This document shows positions 8,452 to 17,438 of a DNA stretch of 64,000 bases, in pieces. The stretch is from assembly GCA_023440825.1 (NCBI GenBank), contig JAEXRL010000017.1:1-64000 (forward strand), written 5' to 3'. The first letter of the stretch is position 1, and each line of letters begins with the position of its first letter. The notes beneath the pieces were generated by a model. The model was not told the origin of the DNA. It searched no databases and was given only the letters and a program-made list of their open reading frames with translations. Both the position numbers and the translations under genes were made by a program. This DNA is from Pseudomonadota bacterium (GTDB lineage: Bacteria; Pseudomonadota; Gammaproteobacteria; Burkholderiales; Burkholderiaceae_B).

Positions 8452-9825
8452 ATGTCAAAACTCGATACGGCTGAGCTTGCTGTTAGCTGGCAACATTTGG
8501 CGGCTGCTATTCCACTCTCAGTACGTGAGTATGTGCAGCAGTTGACCCTAGACCATCAAGACTTACTGGCCGGTTTTTTTTATGAGCAGATGTTGCTAAC
8601 AGCCAATGCTCAAGTCTTTCTCAGTCATGAGCAGGTGCAAGCTCGCTTATCTCAGTCCTTAAAGTCCTGGTTAGTAGAAATGTTCTCGGCGCATCAGCAT
8701 GAGTCCATGCTGGATCTTGTCAACAAACAGATAAAAGTAGGTGAAATTCATGCGCGTATTGATATACCCGTCTATCTGGTTTTACGGGGTGCCCGCTTTC
8801 TGAAACAGGCCTATGGCGATCTAATGAATCATGCTGACATGGGGTCAGAAAATAGAGCGGCTGCAATGCGTTATATTGCTCGTTTTATTGATATGAGTAT
8901 GGAGATCATGAGCTACGCGTATGGCAAATCTAAGGATAGATTGGCGCGCGCAGAGGAGTCTTATCGTTTATTTGCAGTCGTCCAGGATGCCGCTGCTGAG
9001 CACGGCAGGCAACGCGCAGCTCTGCTGGACTGGGAAAACATTCTCATATTTCAGGTAGCTGTACATAACACGGCCAAGAATGTGCCCAAGATTAAACGCT
9101 CTGATTTTGGTTTGTGGTTTCGGCACAAAGGTTCTTATGCTTTTCAAGGTAGCCCTGAGGCACAGTCTATTTTAGATGCTATGCAGGTAATAGATGAGCA
9201 GCTCATTCCCGATATAGAAACGGCGATGTCACGGCAACAGTCTACGGTCTCCGCCTTATGCTCGCTTCGTGACCTGACTCGTACTATAACCTTGCAATTA
9301 AACAGTCTGTTTGAACAACACAATGAACTTGAGGCGGGTAAGGACATTTTGACCCGCCTACTTAATCGTAAGTATCTGCCTGTGGTGTTAAACAAAGAGA
9401 TTGCGTTGGCTCGTAATCGAGGCAACAGCTTTGCTCTCATAGGGATAGATATCGATTTTTTCAAGGAAGTAAACGATAACTATGGTCATGAGGCTGGCGA
9501 TCGCGTCTTGCAGCAGTTTGCCGAAATTCTTACCACACACACACGTTCTGGCGATTATGTGTTTCGACTGGGAGGAGAAGAGTTTTTACTCTTGCTGGTA
9601 GATGTGGATATCGAGGCAACCAAGCGTATAACGAATAAGCTGAAAGAAGTCTTGGCGTCTGAGGCATTTCACTTACCACAGCATGGGCGTATTACGATTA
9701 CCGCTAGCTTTGGGGTTATTCTGTTTGATGGTCATCCAGATTATCAACAACTTTTACGTCGCGTTGATGCGGTTCTGTATAAAGCAAAAGCGGCAGGTCG
9801 AGACTGTGTGGTGTTCGACAATTAA
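8452..9825 (+). CDS. Globin-coupled diguanylate cyclase (oxygen sensor)
   Basis: Makes the second messenger c-di-GMP from two GTP, with activity set by oxygen or other gas bound to heme. Of the 457 residues, about 1-160 form a globin-coupled-sensor domain with the motif VGEIHARIDIP and proximal heme ligand His100. About 170-290 form a helical middle domain. The GGDEF domain occupies 295-457 with active-site GGEEF at 374-378. An RxxD inhibitory site (RSGD, 365-368) sits five residues before it, so product inhibition is expected. The architecture equals E. coli DosC (YddV) and Bordetella BpeGReg. It begins just right of the candidate origin and is transcribed away from it. Cytoplasmic; no membrane segments seen. 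Confidence 0.93.
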   Translation: MSKLDTAELAVSWQHLAAAIPLSVREYVQQLTLDHQDLLAGFFYEQMLLTANAQVFLSHEQVQARLSQSLKSWLVEMFSAHQHESMLDLVNKQIKVGEIHARIDIPVYLVLRGARFLKQAYGDLMNHADMGSENRAAAMRYIARFIDMSMEIMSYAYGKSKDRLARAEESYRLFAVVQDAAAEHGRQRAALLDWENILIFQVAVHNTAKNVPKIKRSDFGLWFRHKGSYAFQGSPEAQSILDAMQVIDEQLIPDIETAMSRQQSTVSALCSLRDLTRTITLQLNSLFEQHNELEAGKDILTRLLNRKYLPVVLNKEIALARNRGNSFALIGIDIDFFKEVNDNYGHEAGDRVLQQFAEILTTHTRSGDYVFRLGGEEFLLLLVDVDIEATKRITNKLKEVLASEAFHLPQHGRITITASFGVILFDGHPDYQQLLRRVDAVLYKAKAAGRDCVVFDN

Positions 9826-9886
9826 TACCAGTTGCTCATCGATGCTGCGGTGATGTGTTTTGGCTTCTAACTTTGTTTGTAATGTT

Positions 9887-10732
9887 ATGTCTACCCCTTT
9901 ATCTGTCTTGTTCCAGTATCTGCTACCTAAACGATTGCTTACCCAGTGCATGGGGTTTTTAGCGGCAGGCTCTTTTGGTGGTTTGACGACGTATGCGATT
10001 AAGTCGTTTATTAAGCGTTATCACGTAAACATGAGCGAAGCTCTGGAGTCAGATCCAGCTGCTTATAAAAGCTTTAATGATTTTTTTGTTCGGGCCTTAA
10101 AACCCAATGCTCGAGTGCAGTCTAGCAGTGCTTTAATCAGTCCTGTGGACGGTGCAGTGAGTCAACTAGGGGCTATCCATGGTGACTCCATATTTCAAGC
10201 AAAGGGGCATCAGTACACGACGGAACAACTGTTAGCTGGACAAACACAACTAGCGAAAGAGTTCCAAAATGGCTTGTTTGCTACTTTGTATCTGAGTCCA
10301 TCTGATTATCATCGTGTACACATGCCTTGTGACGGCGTACTAAAAAGTATGACGTACGTGCCAGGTGATTTATTTTCCGTTAATCCTCAAACTGCTCAGT
10401 CCGTACCTGGTTTATTCGCTCGAAATGAACGTGTGATTTGTATGTTTGAGTCCTCGCAGGGGCCTTATGCTCTTATTTTGGTCGGGGCAACCATAGTTGG
10501 TAGTATGCAAACGGTTTGGCATGGAGTAGTCAATCCACCTAGACCCGGAAAAATTGTTCATTGGGAATACGCAGGCAAGAATATTCATCTGAAAAAAGGT
10601 GAAGAAATGGGTCGTTTTTTATTAGGTTCGACAGTTGTACTGCTGTTTAAGCCCGATACTTATCAGTTTGACGCAGACTGGCAAGCTCAGAAGGTGATAC
10701 GCCAGGGTGAGTCTATGGGAAGTTTGCGGTAA
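9887..10732 (+). CDS. psd: Phosphatidylserine decarboxylase proenzyme
   Basis: Converts phosphatidylserine to phosphatidylethanolamine at the inner membrane. The proenzyme cuts itself to create a pyruvoyl group; here the LGST motif puts the cut at about Gly247-Ser248 of 281 residues, leaving a short alpha chain. Family segments FNDFFVRALKP and HRVHMPCDGVL are present. I chose the ATG at 9887 (MSTPLSVLFQ); an in-frame TTG at 9860 would add nine residues but lacks support. It lies 61 bases after the cyclase gene and is followed by a DUF4105 membrane protein in the same direction. Confidence 0.95.
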   Translation: MSTPLSVLFQYLLPKRLLTQCMGFLAAGSFGGLTTYAIKSFIKRYHVNMSEALESDPAAYKSFNDFFVRALKPNARVQSSSALISPVDGAVSQLGAIHGDSIFQAKGHQYTTEQLLAGQTQLAKEFQNGLFATLYLSPSDYHRVHMPCDGVLKSMTYVPGDLFSVNPQTAQSVPGLFARNERVICMFESSQGPYALILVGATIVGSMQTVWHGVVNPPRPGKIVHWEYAGKNIHLKKGEEMGRFLLGSTVVLLFKPDTYQFDADWQAQKVIRQGESMGSLR

Positions 10733-10775
10733 GCTACTATGTTAATAATAGAAGCGTGATGCTTTTTTGTTAACG

Positions 10776-11801
10776 ATGCTATCCAAACTATCCTATGCCG
10801 TGACGGGTGAATTGCTCAGTAAACTTACGCTAGTCATACCCCTGCTTTTGTTTATGGTCTGGGGTGGGTTAGCTTTGTTTTATCAACTGAGTAGCACCCA
10901 TAAGTATCTTGGCTATGTAATGATAGGTCTATGGTCTTTATTGATCATTAGTACTTGTTATGCGCTGCTCAATGCCTTTTACCCCCGTCTCTTTATTCCG
11001 GGGAGCGCACTGGCAGCTCTCTTTTTACTTGTCTGGTGGGTAAATATTACGCCAAGCTTGCATAAAAATTGGGCTGACGATGTGGCCCGTAGTTCTTATG
11101 GACTTATCGATAATAATCGGGTTTTATTGTCCAACGTCCGCAATTTTACTTGGCGTAGTGACACGGATTATGATGTTCGGTGGGAAGAACGGCAGGTCAA
11201 TATAGATCAGTTGAATCGTGTAGATATGGTGCTGTCCTATTGGATGGGGCCGGCGGTGGCCCATACATTAGTGTCATTTGGTTTTGAGGATGGTCAGCAT
11301 ATTGTTTTTTCTGTAGAAATAAGAAAAGAACAACACGAGAAGTTTTCGGCTTTAGGCGGCTTTTTTAAAATGTTTGAAATGGCCTTAGTTATTGCTGATG
11401 AGCGTGATATCATACGCACCCGTAGCAATATTCGAGGGGAAAATGTGTACTTATATGAAGTAGACATGAGTCCTGATGCAAGGCGTGCGCTGTTTCTTGC
11501 CTATATAGACAAAGCCAATGAGCTTTTGGAAACGCCCAGTTTCTATCATACCCTTACTGCGAACTGCACTACTATCGTCTACAAAATGATTAGTAATATA
11601 GTAGATGGTCTAACCTTCAACTATCGCTTATTATTCTCGGGGTATCTTCCAGAGTATTTATATGATCTTAAGGTGCTAGCGCCTTCAAATAGTCTGACCG
11701 AGCTACGTGAACAAGCTCACATTAATGAGCGTGCAAAGAGTAGCCCAGATGATCCGTCTTTCTCTGAGCAGATACGTATAGGCATACCTCGCGTATTCTA
11801 A
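10776..11801 (+). CDS. DUF4105 membrane protein
   Basis: Membrane protein of unknown function. Three hydrophobic segments in about the first 100 residues are followed by a soluble, probably periplasmic DUF4105-type domain with VRNFTWRSDTDYDVRWEERQVN, SFGFEDGQHIVFSVEIRKE and a Cys in TANCTTIVYKM. The last pattern (Asn-Cys-Thr-Thr) recalls a papain-like or NlpC-type nucleophile, but this is inference. I start at ATG 10776; a TTG at 10767 is in frame. It may form a unit with psd, which would suggest an envelope or lipid role. A parS site starts just 16 bases after its stop codon. Confidence 0.75.
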   Translation: MLSKLSYAVTGELLSKLTLVIPLLLFMVWGGLALFYQLSSTHKYLGYVMIGLWSLLIISTCYALLNAFYPRLFIPGSALAALFLLVWWVNITPSLHKNWADDVARSSYGLIDNNRVLLSNVRNFTWRSDTDYDVRWEERQVNIDQLNRVDMVLSYWMGPAVAHTLVSFGFEDGQHIVFSVEIRKEQHEKFSALGGFFKMFEMALVIADERDIIRTRSNIRGENVYLYEVDMSPDARRALFLAYIDKANELLETPSFYHTLTANCTTIVYKMISNIVDGLTFNYRLLFSGYLPEYLYDLKVLAPSNSLTELREQAHINERAKSSPDDPSFSEQIRIGIPRVF

Positions 11802-11816
11802 GCTGATTTTTATACA

Positions 11817-11832
11817 GGTTTCACGTGAAACA
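11817..11832. promoter_or_regulatory. parS site downstream of DUF4105 gene
   Basis: Perfect 14-base core GTTTCACGTGAAAC with matching flanks (GGTTTCACGTGAAACA). It lies on the right side of the candidate origin, so the origin is flanked by parS on both sides. Confidence 0.92.
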
Positions 11833-12139
11833 ATTTTTATAAAATTTGGCGTGAGCAGCTTATAAAATTTACACGGCACTTAGCAGTGTAGTTTTTATAA
11901 CAAACTTGTGAAATTAAGAATAATCTCAATAAAGACCAGGAACGGGTCTTGTATTCTAATTTATATCAATTTTTGAGCAGCCTAATCGCTTTAAGGCGTA
12001 TTAGTTAACGCTAAAAGTGTTGTGGATGAAGAAAAGAACACTTTTAGTTTGAGCTCAGAGTGTGTCCTAGTGAGTTTTTGTGGTGTAGCGACACAGATAC
12101 GACACATGTATAGGTGAATTTTTATATACCGATTAATGT
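11833..12139. other. Non-coding region with a perfect hairpin
   Basis: No gene is seen. An 11-base perfect inverted repeat, CTAAAAGTGTT at 12011-12021 and AACACTTTTAG at 12037-12047 with a 15-base loop, could be a terminator (the stem is A/T-rich at its base) or an operator for the following regulator gene. The rest should hold the promoter of the winged-helix gene. Confidence 0.5.
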
Positions 12140-12517
12140 ATGGTGGCAAGTATGGGCATGAGTACCAAAAATACAGACAGACCCGCTGAAATTTATCTCA
12201 AATTTTTGCAATTAGTGGAAAAACTGAATAAGTTGCCTTCCCTCCCCTCTTTAGATCCTCTGGAAGAGCGAATTTTGCATCAAGTTGCCAGATCCAATAA
12301 TGAAGGTGCTCGGCTTTCTGTTCGAGATATTATGGCTTTAGAGTATTTAGGCTCGCCAGCTACTATTCATACACGCTTAAAATCGATGCGAGGTAAGGGG
12401 TGGATCGTTTTAAGCGATACGGAAGACAGCCGACGCAAGCAAGTAGATTTAAGTCAGGCAGCCTTATTGCATTTTGATCGTTTGTCTGCCTGTATCTTGG
12501 AAGCTGTCAGTTCGTGA
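12140..12517 (+). CDS. Small winged-helix (MarR-like) DNA-binding protein
   Basis: A 125-residue protein that reads like a single winged-helix domain. A helical N-terminus is followed by DPLEERILHQVA, then ARLSVRDIMALEYLGSPATIHTRLKSMRGKGWI as helix-turn-helix, then VLSDTEDSRRKQVDLSQ as the wing and a C-terminal helix. The phrase around DSRRKQVDL is typical of MarR-family wings. It is therefore a likely transcription factor, target unknown. Start is uncertain: in-frame ATGs at 12140, 12152 and 12158 are all possible. It stands alone between two non-coding regions near the origin. Confidence 0.7.
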   Translation: MVASMGMSTKNTDRPAEIYLKFLQLVEKLNKLPSLPSLDPLEERILHQVARSNNEGARLSVRDIMALEYLGSPATIHTRLKSMRGKGWIVLSDTEDSRRKQVDLSQAALLHFDRLSACILEAVSS

Positions 12518-13099
12518 GTAGTTATGATTGACTGTAGTACTAGATTTGCCCTCGCTTTTTAGTTTTTCGTTGGTACCTTACAGAGTAAGAATTACTACCC
12601 ATAAAAATCAACAATAAGCTCTATATTTGTATCCTTGCATGCAAGGTCTCAGTCTAGGTGAGTCACATCACGTATTTGAGGCTTTGCTTTTTTATTGTGA
12701 TACGATTGCGCTCAGTAATTTTTTAATTATTTTGTTTAAATTCAAACGTTTAGAGACATATGTTGAGTGAGTAAGGCTATTCTATCAACTGGTTCCCTTA
12801 GTAAGCAAAAGCAAAAAAAGGTTCAATATGGTACAGAGTTTGCAGAGCCGACGTCTAGGTGGTTTTTTATCATTGAGCTGTTTAATGCTTGAGGACAAAG
12901 GCTAAGGTCTTTACAGTCCTTATGAATGACAGCTTCACTTAAGCTTAAAATAGTAAAAAAAAAGACTAAAATTATTACAAAAAACAAATTTATGTTATGT
13001 TATGAAAATCACATATATAGATACATAAATATTCTTAATGCGCATAAATGAGTGTGGTAAGTGAACTGATGCTCTTCTTTTCTTTGACTGGGTAAAACA
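12518..13099. other. Long non-coding region upstream of fecR-like gene
   Basis: AT-rich stretch without a convincing standard gene. One possible tiny frame, 12828-12905 (25 codons, beginning MVQSLQSRRLGGFLSL), has AAAAAAGG before its ATG, but coding potential is unproven. No sigma-factor gene of FecI type is present. Nothing else stands out. Confidence 0.4.
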
Positions 13100-14095
13100 A
13101 TGGCTAGACAGAAGAAAAGTGATTTAGATACGAACAATGCGCAAGCCGCTTATTGGTTCACGCGTATGAACTCGGGTGAGGCCAGCGAGCAGGAGCAATA
13201 TGAGTTTACAAAGTGGCTGAATGAAAATCCGGCTAATGCGCAGAACTATCGTTATGTACGCTATTTTTGCGATGCCAGCTTTTTATCGACCGAGCCCCTA
13301 CCTGCCCTGGAACCTGTTACTTCCATTACCGATGAACAACTGAGCTCACACGCCTGGCATTACCTTTGGGGAGGCGTGCTATTTTTAGTCGGCATGTTAT
13401 TGGTGTTGTTCATATTACAAAGTGAGAGCCAGCCGTGGCAAAGCACTCCCAAGCAGGTGTTACACGCTTTTGATGCTCGTCAAGAGTACACACTGCAAGA
13501 TGGTTCTTTATTGGTCTTAAACAAAGGCAGCCACTTACGCTATGACGAAAAGAGACAGCACTTTTATTTAGACCAAGGACAAGTGTATTTTGATGTGGAT
13601 GCCCAGCGTCAAGCCCCTATGACTATCAGTGCTGGTGATAGTGAAATTCGCGTTATGGGCACCAGCTTTGATGTGATGAAGGATGGTTCTACAGTACGTA
13701 TCACGGTGGAGTCAGGCCACGTAGAGGTTGCTTCGGGTAGCTTATGGCGGAAACGGACTCGGTTATTGGTGCCTGGACAAAGCGTAGAGGTTGACGATTG
13801 GCGGGGGATGCAACGCGTCACGGTTGCCCCGGTAAAAATGCGTTTGGCATGGGTAAAGGGTAAGTTTTTGTTTGATAACACGCCATTGCCTGAAGTGTTA
13901 ACAGAGCTAAATCGTTACCGTCAGCAAGCTTTGCGCCTGAGCCCTGGAAAAGGGCTGGAAACACTTTTGTTTTCAGGGGAGTTTTCTTTGGATGAACCTG
14001 AAGCAGTGTTACAAGCTTTGTTGGAGAGTCTGCCTATAAAAATGGCCTTAGAAGCGGATGGTGTATTGTCTCCCTATGTTCATCCGCAGGCTTAG
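13100..14095 (+). CDS. FecR-family anti-sigma/signal-transducing membrane protein (orphan)
   Basis: FecR proteins span the inner membrane and pass a signal from a TonB-dependent receptor to a FecI-type sigma factor. In the 331-residue protein, residues about 12-55 match the N-terminal DUF4880 segment (AAYWFTRMNSGEAS, FTKWLNENPANAQNY). One membrane helix lies at about 88-106. The FecR domain follows (TLQDGSLLVLNKGSHLRY, MGTSFDVMKDG, VESGHVEV, LVPGQSVEV), and then a DUF4974-like domain near 255-320 (FDNTPLPEVLTELNRY). The usual partners, a FecI sigma factor upstream and a TonB receptor downstream, are absent. It ends 15 bases from the end of mnmE, tail to tail. Confidence 0.88.
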   Translation: MARQKKSDLDTNNAQAAYWFTRMNSGEASEQEQYEFTKWLNENPANAQNYRYVRYFCDASFLSTEPLPALEPVTSITDEQLSSHAWHYLWGGVLFLVGMLLVLFILQSESQPWQSTPKQVLHAFDARQEYTLQDGSLLVLNKGSHLRYDEKRQHFYLDQGQVYFDVDAQRQAPMTISAGDSEIRVMGTSFDVMKDGSTVRITVESGHVEVASGSLWRKRTRLLVPGQSVEVDDWRGMQRVTVAPVKMRLAWVKGKFLFDNTPLPEVLTELNRYRQQALRLSPGKGLETLLFSGEFSLDEPEAVLQALLESLPIKMALEADGVLSPYVHPQA

Positions 14096-14110
14096 CAGGC
14101 ACGATAGCGA

Positions 14111-15490
14111 TTATTTCCCGATACAGAAACTGGAAAAAATCTCTCCTAATAAATCATCACTGGTGAACGTACCTGTAATGGAGCACAGTTCCATATGGGC
14201 CAAACGTAGCTCTTCAGCAAACAGATCCAGAACTTGGTCACTATGGCTAGCATGCTCTGCCGCAAGACGTAGATGTTGATCGCTTAAACTAAGTGCTTGT
14301 ATGTGCCGCTCTCGAGCTAACCAAGGCGATTGCGTGCTAGGGCTCCAGCCTGCAATGTCGAGCAAGGCTTTACGTAAGGTATCTAGCCCTTGTTTGTTAC
14401 GCACAGAGATATTCATGGCAGTACTGTCATCGGTACTGCTAGGTAAAGCGAGTATTGCTGTTTCGTCTAGCAAATCTATTTTATTAAATACTCGCAATAC
14501 AGGTGTGTTTGGCGGAAGGCGGCGGGTTATTTCGCTGTCCAGCTCGTCATTGGGTGTGCGAGCGTCGTGCAGATGCAAAATGACATTTGCTTTGGCAATC
14601 TCGTCCCAACTGCGTGCGATACCAATGCTCTCCACAGTATCTTGGGTGTCGCGTAAGCCTGCCGTGTCGACAATGTGTATGGGAACACCATCCAGATGAA
14701 TAAGCTGGCTAACTCGATCTCGTGTCGTGCCTGCGATATCCGTAACAATAGCTATGTCGTCGCCGGCTAATGCGTTTAATAAGCTGGATTTCCCCACGTT
14801 GGGCTGGCCGGCTAATACGACGTGCAAGCCCTCACGTAAAATTGCACCTTGTTGTGCCTGTAGCAGTATTTCGCTAAGCTGTGCGCGCAAATGGCTAAGT
14901 TGTTCGGCGGCCTGATACTTTTCCAGAAAATCGATTTCTTCTTCTGGAAAGTCCAAGGTTGCTTCAACCAGCATACGTAGATGGGTAATCTGTTCGGCCA
15001 GTTGGTTAATCAGTTCAGAGAAAGCACCACTCAGTGAGCTGACGGCACTACGTGCGGCGGCTTCCGAGGAGGCATCAATAAGATCGGCAACAGCCTCAGC
15101 CTGAGCCAAGTCCATGCGATCGTTTAAAAATGCTCTCAGGGTGAACTCCCCTGGGTTGGCATGGCGTATGCCTGACTGGGCTCCTGCCTGTAAACAACGT
15201 TGTAGAACCCGTCGTAATACGGCGGGCCCACCATGGCCCTGTAGTTCTATGACGTCCTCGCCTGTGTAGGAATGAGGGCCTTCAAAGTAGATGACTATAC
15301 CTTCGTCGATGAGCTCTCCTTCCGATGTTCGAAACGGTAAAAAATGCGCATGTCTTGGTGTCAGTTCGCGGCCAAACAAGGCTTGGGCGATGGGACGAAG
15401 ATGTTTGCCGGAGATACGGACGACCCCTATTCCTCCCCGTCCTGGAGCGGTGGCAATGGCGACTATGGGTTGGGATTCAGAGGTAAGCAT
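14111..15490 (-). CDS. mnmE: tRNA modification GTPase MnmE
   Basis: MnmE (TrmE) is the GTPase partner of MnmG in making cmnm5U34 in tRNA. In the 459-residue protein (start ATG 15490, MLTSESQPIVAIATAPGRG), the N-terminal folate-binding domain is followed by helices and an inserted G domain. The G domain has G1 GQPNVGKS at 228-235, DIAGTTRD, DTAGLRDT and NKID. The C-terminal CIGK, whose Cys is essential in the family, is intact. An in-frame TTG upstream would add six residues with no ribosome site. In many Burkholderiales it follows yidC; here katA lies between them. Confidence 0.97.
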   Translation of the reverse strand: MLTSESQPIVAIATAPGRGGIGVVRISGKHLRPIAQALFGRELTPRHAHFLPFRTSEGELIDEGIVIYFEGPHSYTGEDVIELQGHGGPAVLRRVLQRCLQAGAQSGIRHANPGEFTLRAFLNDRMDLAQAEAVADLIDASSEAAARSAVSSLSGAFSELINQLAEQITHLRMLVEATLDFPEEEIDFLEKYQAAEQLSHLRAQLSEILLQAQQGAILREGLHVVLAGQPNVGKSSLLNALAGDDIAIVTDIAGTTRDRVSQLIHLDGVPIHIVDTAGLRDTQDTVESIGIARSWDEIAKANVILHLHDARTPNDELDSEITRRLPPNTPVLRVFNKIDLLDETAILALPSSTDDSTAMNISVRNKQGLDTLRKALLDIAGWSPSTQSPWLARERHIQALSLSDQHLRLAAEHASHSDQVLDLFAEELRLAHMELCSITGTFTSDDLLGEIFSSFCIGK

Positions 15491-15572
15491 AAAACAAGAC
15501 CAGTGCAAAATGGAAAGCTGATGATATTGTACGTCACCCGCTGGCTGTGGTTACGTGATGAGAAACAGTAAG

Positions 15573-15610
15573 AAAAACGCCCACTACCAGCTTAGATCTG
15601 GAAGTGGGCG
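15573..15610 (-). terminator. Terminator after katA
   Basis: Read on the minus strand, CGCCCACT (15603-15610 region) pairs with AGTGGGCG (15578-15585), and internal CCAGATC/ pairing tightens the loop. A run of T (the AAAAA at 15573-15577 on the plus strand) follows. Confidence 0.85.
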
Positions 15611-15636
15611 AGCGCTGCTGTGTAAAGTGCCAGCGA

Positions 15637-17085
15637 TTATGTGAGCATACCTCGACGTTGCAGTTCGGCGCGTACACCAGCTCCATAAGCGGGGTCGGCA
15701 AGTTCAAAGTGAGCCAGTTGACGTTCTATGATGTCTTGAGGAACACCATCCATGGCATCGGCAATGTTGTTGAACAGGCGCTCACGCTCTTGTTGATTGA
15801 ATAAGCGAAATAAGGCACCAGGCTGGCTGTAGTAGTCCTCATCAACACGGTGATCCCAATGGTCTGCTGCTTGACCATCCAGAGCAAGACCGGGCTCTGT
15901 ACGCGGTGCAGACTGCCATTCACCCTGACTATTAGGTTCGTAGTTGATAGTGCCACCTTGATTGCCGTCTACGCGCATCGCGCCATCGCGATGGTAGCTA
16001 TGCTGAAAAGGACATCGTGGTGCATTCACAGGAATTTGACCATGGTTAATACCTAAACGATAGCGCTGGGTATCGCCATACGAGAAAATACGTCCTTGGA
16101 GCATACGGTCTGGTGAGTGGCCAATACCAGGAACCAGATTGGCTGGCGAGAATGCCGCCTGCTCTACTTCAGCGAAGTAGTTTTCTGGATTACGATTGAG
16201 CTCTAGCACGCCAACGTCAATAAGTGGAAAGTCGCCATGTGGCCATACTTTGGTCACATCAAAGGGGTTGATGTGGTAGGTGTTGGCCTGTTCTTCAGTC
16301 ATTACCTGTATGCGTAGGTTCCAGCGCGGGAAATTGCCTTGTTCTATATTCTCATAGAGGTCGCGTTGTGAGCTTTCACGATCATTAGCTACGACCTGAG
16401 CAGCTTGTTCATTCGTGTAGTTAGCAATGCCTTGTTGCGACTTAAAGTGAAATTTTACCCAATGGCGTACACCTTGCTCATTGATCAAGCTGTAGGTGTG
16501 CGACCCAAAACCGTGCATTTGGCGTAAGTTTTTGGGCAGACCACGGTCACTCATGAGTATGGTGACCTGATGCAAGGATTCCGGCGATAAAGACCAGAAA
16601 TCCCAAGCCGCGGTGGCGTCTCGCAGGTGAGTACGCGGATGACGCTTTTGAGTATGGATAAAGTCAGGAAACTTTAATGGATCCCGTATAAAGAAGACAG
16701 GAGTGTTATTGCCCACCAGGTCCCAGTTTCCGTCTTCTGTGTAGAATTTAATGGCAAATCCTCGTACGTCTCGTTCTGCATCAGCGGCTCCTAGTTCACC
16801 TGCAACAGTGGAAAAACGCAAAAATAATGGGGTGCTGGTACCGGGCTTAAATACCTTGGCCAAGCTGTACTGGCTAATGTCGTGCGTGATGCGCAAAGTG
16901 CCATAGGCGCCTGAACCTTTCGCATGCACCACACGCTCGGGTATACGCTCGCGATCAAAATGGGCGAGCTTTTCCAAGAGCCAAAAATCTTGCATTAGCA
17001 CGGGGCCACGCAAGCCTGCCGTCATGGAATTCTGATTTTCTTCTATTGGGCGTCCAGCGGCATTGGTGAGTATCTTTTTGCTCAT
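15637..17085 (-). CDS. katA: Monofunctional heme catalase (KatA, clade 3)
   Basis: Breaks hydrogen peroxide into water and oxygen in the cytoplasm. The 482-residue small-subunit length is usual. Catalytic His54 lies in RIPERVVHAKGSGAYG, catalytic Asn127 in LVGNNTPVFFIRDP, and the heme-binding Tyr in RIFSYGDTQRYRLG; an NADPH-binding class is likely. I start at ATG 17085 (MSKKILTNAAG), which has AAGGAAA before it; the open frame extends 33 codons upstream without family similarity. It is transcribed alone, with its own terminator. OxyR control is usual for this family, but no site was identified here. Confidence 0.96.
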   Translation of the reverse strand: MSKKILTNAAGRPIEENQNSMTAGLRGPVLMQDFWLLEKLAHFDRERIPERVVHAKGSGAYGTLRITHDISQYSLAKVFKPGTSTPLFLRFSTVAGELGAADAERDVRGFAIKFYTEDGNWDLVGNNTPVFFIRDPLKFPDFIHTQKRHPRTHLRDATAAWDFWSLSPESLHQVTILMSDRGLPKNLRQMHGFGSHTYSLINEQGVRHWVKFHFKSQQGIANYTNEQAAQVVANDRESSQRDLYENIEQGNFPRWNLRIQVMTEEQANTYHINPFDVTKVWPHGDFPLIDVGVLELNRNPENYFAEVEQAAFSPANLVPGIGHSPDRMLQGRIFSYGDTQRYRLGINHGQIPVNAPRCPFQHSYHRDGAMRVDGNQGGTINYEPNSQGEWQSAPRTEPGLALDGQAADHWDHRVDEDYYSQPGALFRLFNQQERERLFNNIADAMDGVPQDIIERQLAHFELADPAYGAGVRAELQRRGMLT

Positions 17086-17380
17086 GGCATATTTCCTTGT
17101 AGAGAGAAGTAGCACTAAGGTTGATCTATTGGTATTTAGTTTAATAAAAACTATTGATTTATAGAAATTAATTAAACCAAACAATCAAATAGGAGATGGC
17201 TATCAGTACGCATTATTCCCAGCCCGTTGTGTTGCATTGACTGCGTTGGTGGGGTGGCAAGGAGTCATCATAATAGCCCGATTTTTCATACTTAATCTAT
17301 CGCTGAAAAAGGGGGCAGAGACAGAGTATGAGCGTGTGCTAGGGCTGTTTTTGCTAGTATTCGTATGTGGGCGTAGGCGC

Positions 17381-17413
17381 AAAAAAAGCCCGATGATAAT
17401 AGGCCATCGGGCT
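17381..17413 (-). terminator. Terminator after yidC
   Basis: On the minus strand AGCCCGATG (17405-17413) pairs perfectly with CATCGGGCT (17387-17395) around a 9-base loop, and is followed by seven T. It ends the rpmH-rnpA-yidD-yidC transcript. Confidence 0.93.
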
Positions 17414-17438
17414 GCGCTGAGCTAAATACGGGGGGCGT

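Noticed and set aside
14301..14915. Several open frames on the plus strand across mnmE
   Set aside because: They are shadows of the conserved mnmE frame.
17237..17425. 62-residue open frame between katA and yidC, plus strand
   Set aside because: It runs through the yidC terminator, lacks a ribosome site and has no resemblance to any protein I know.
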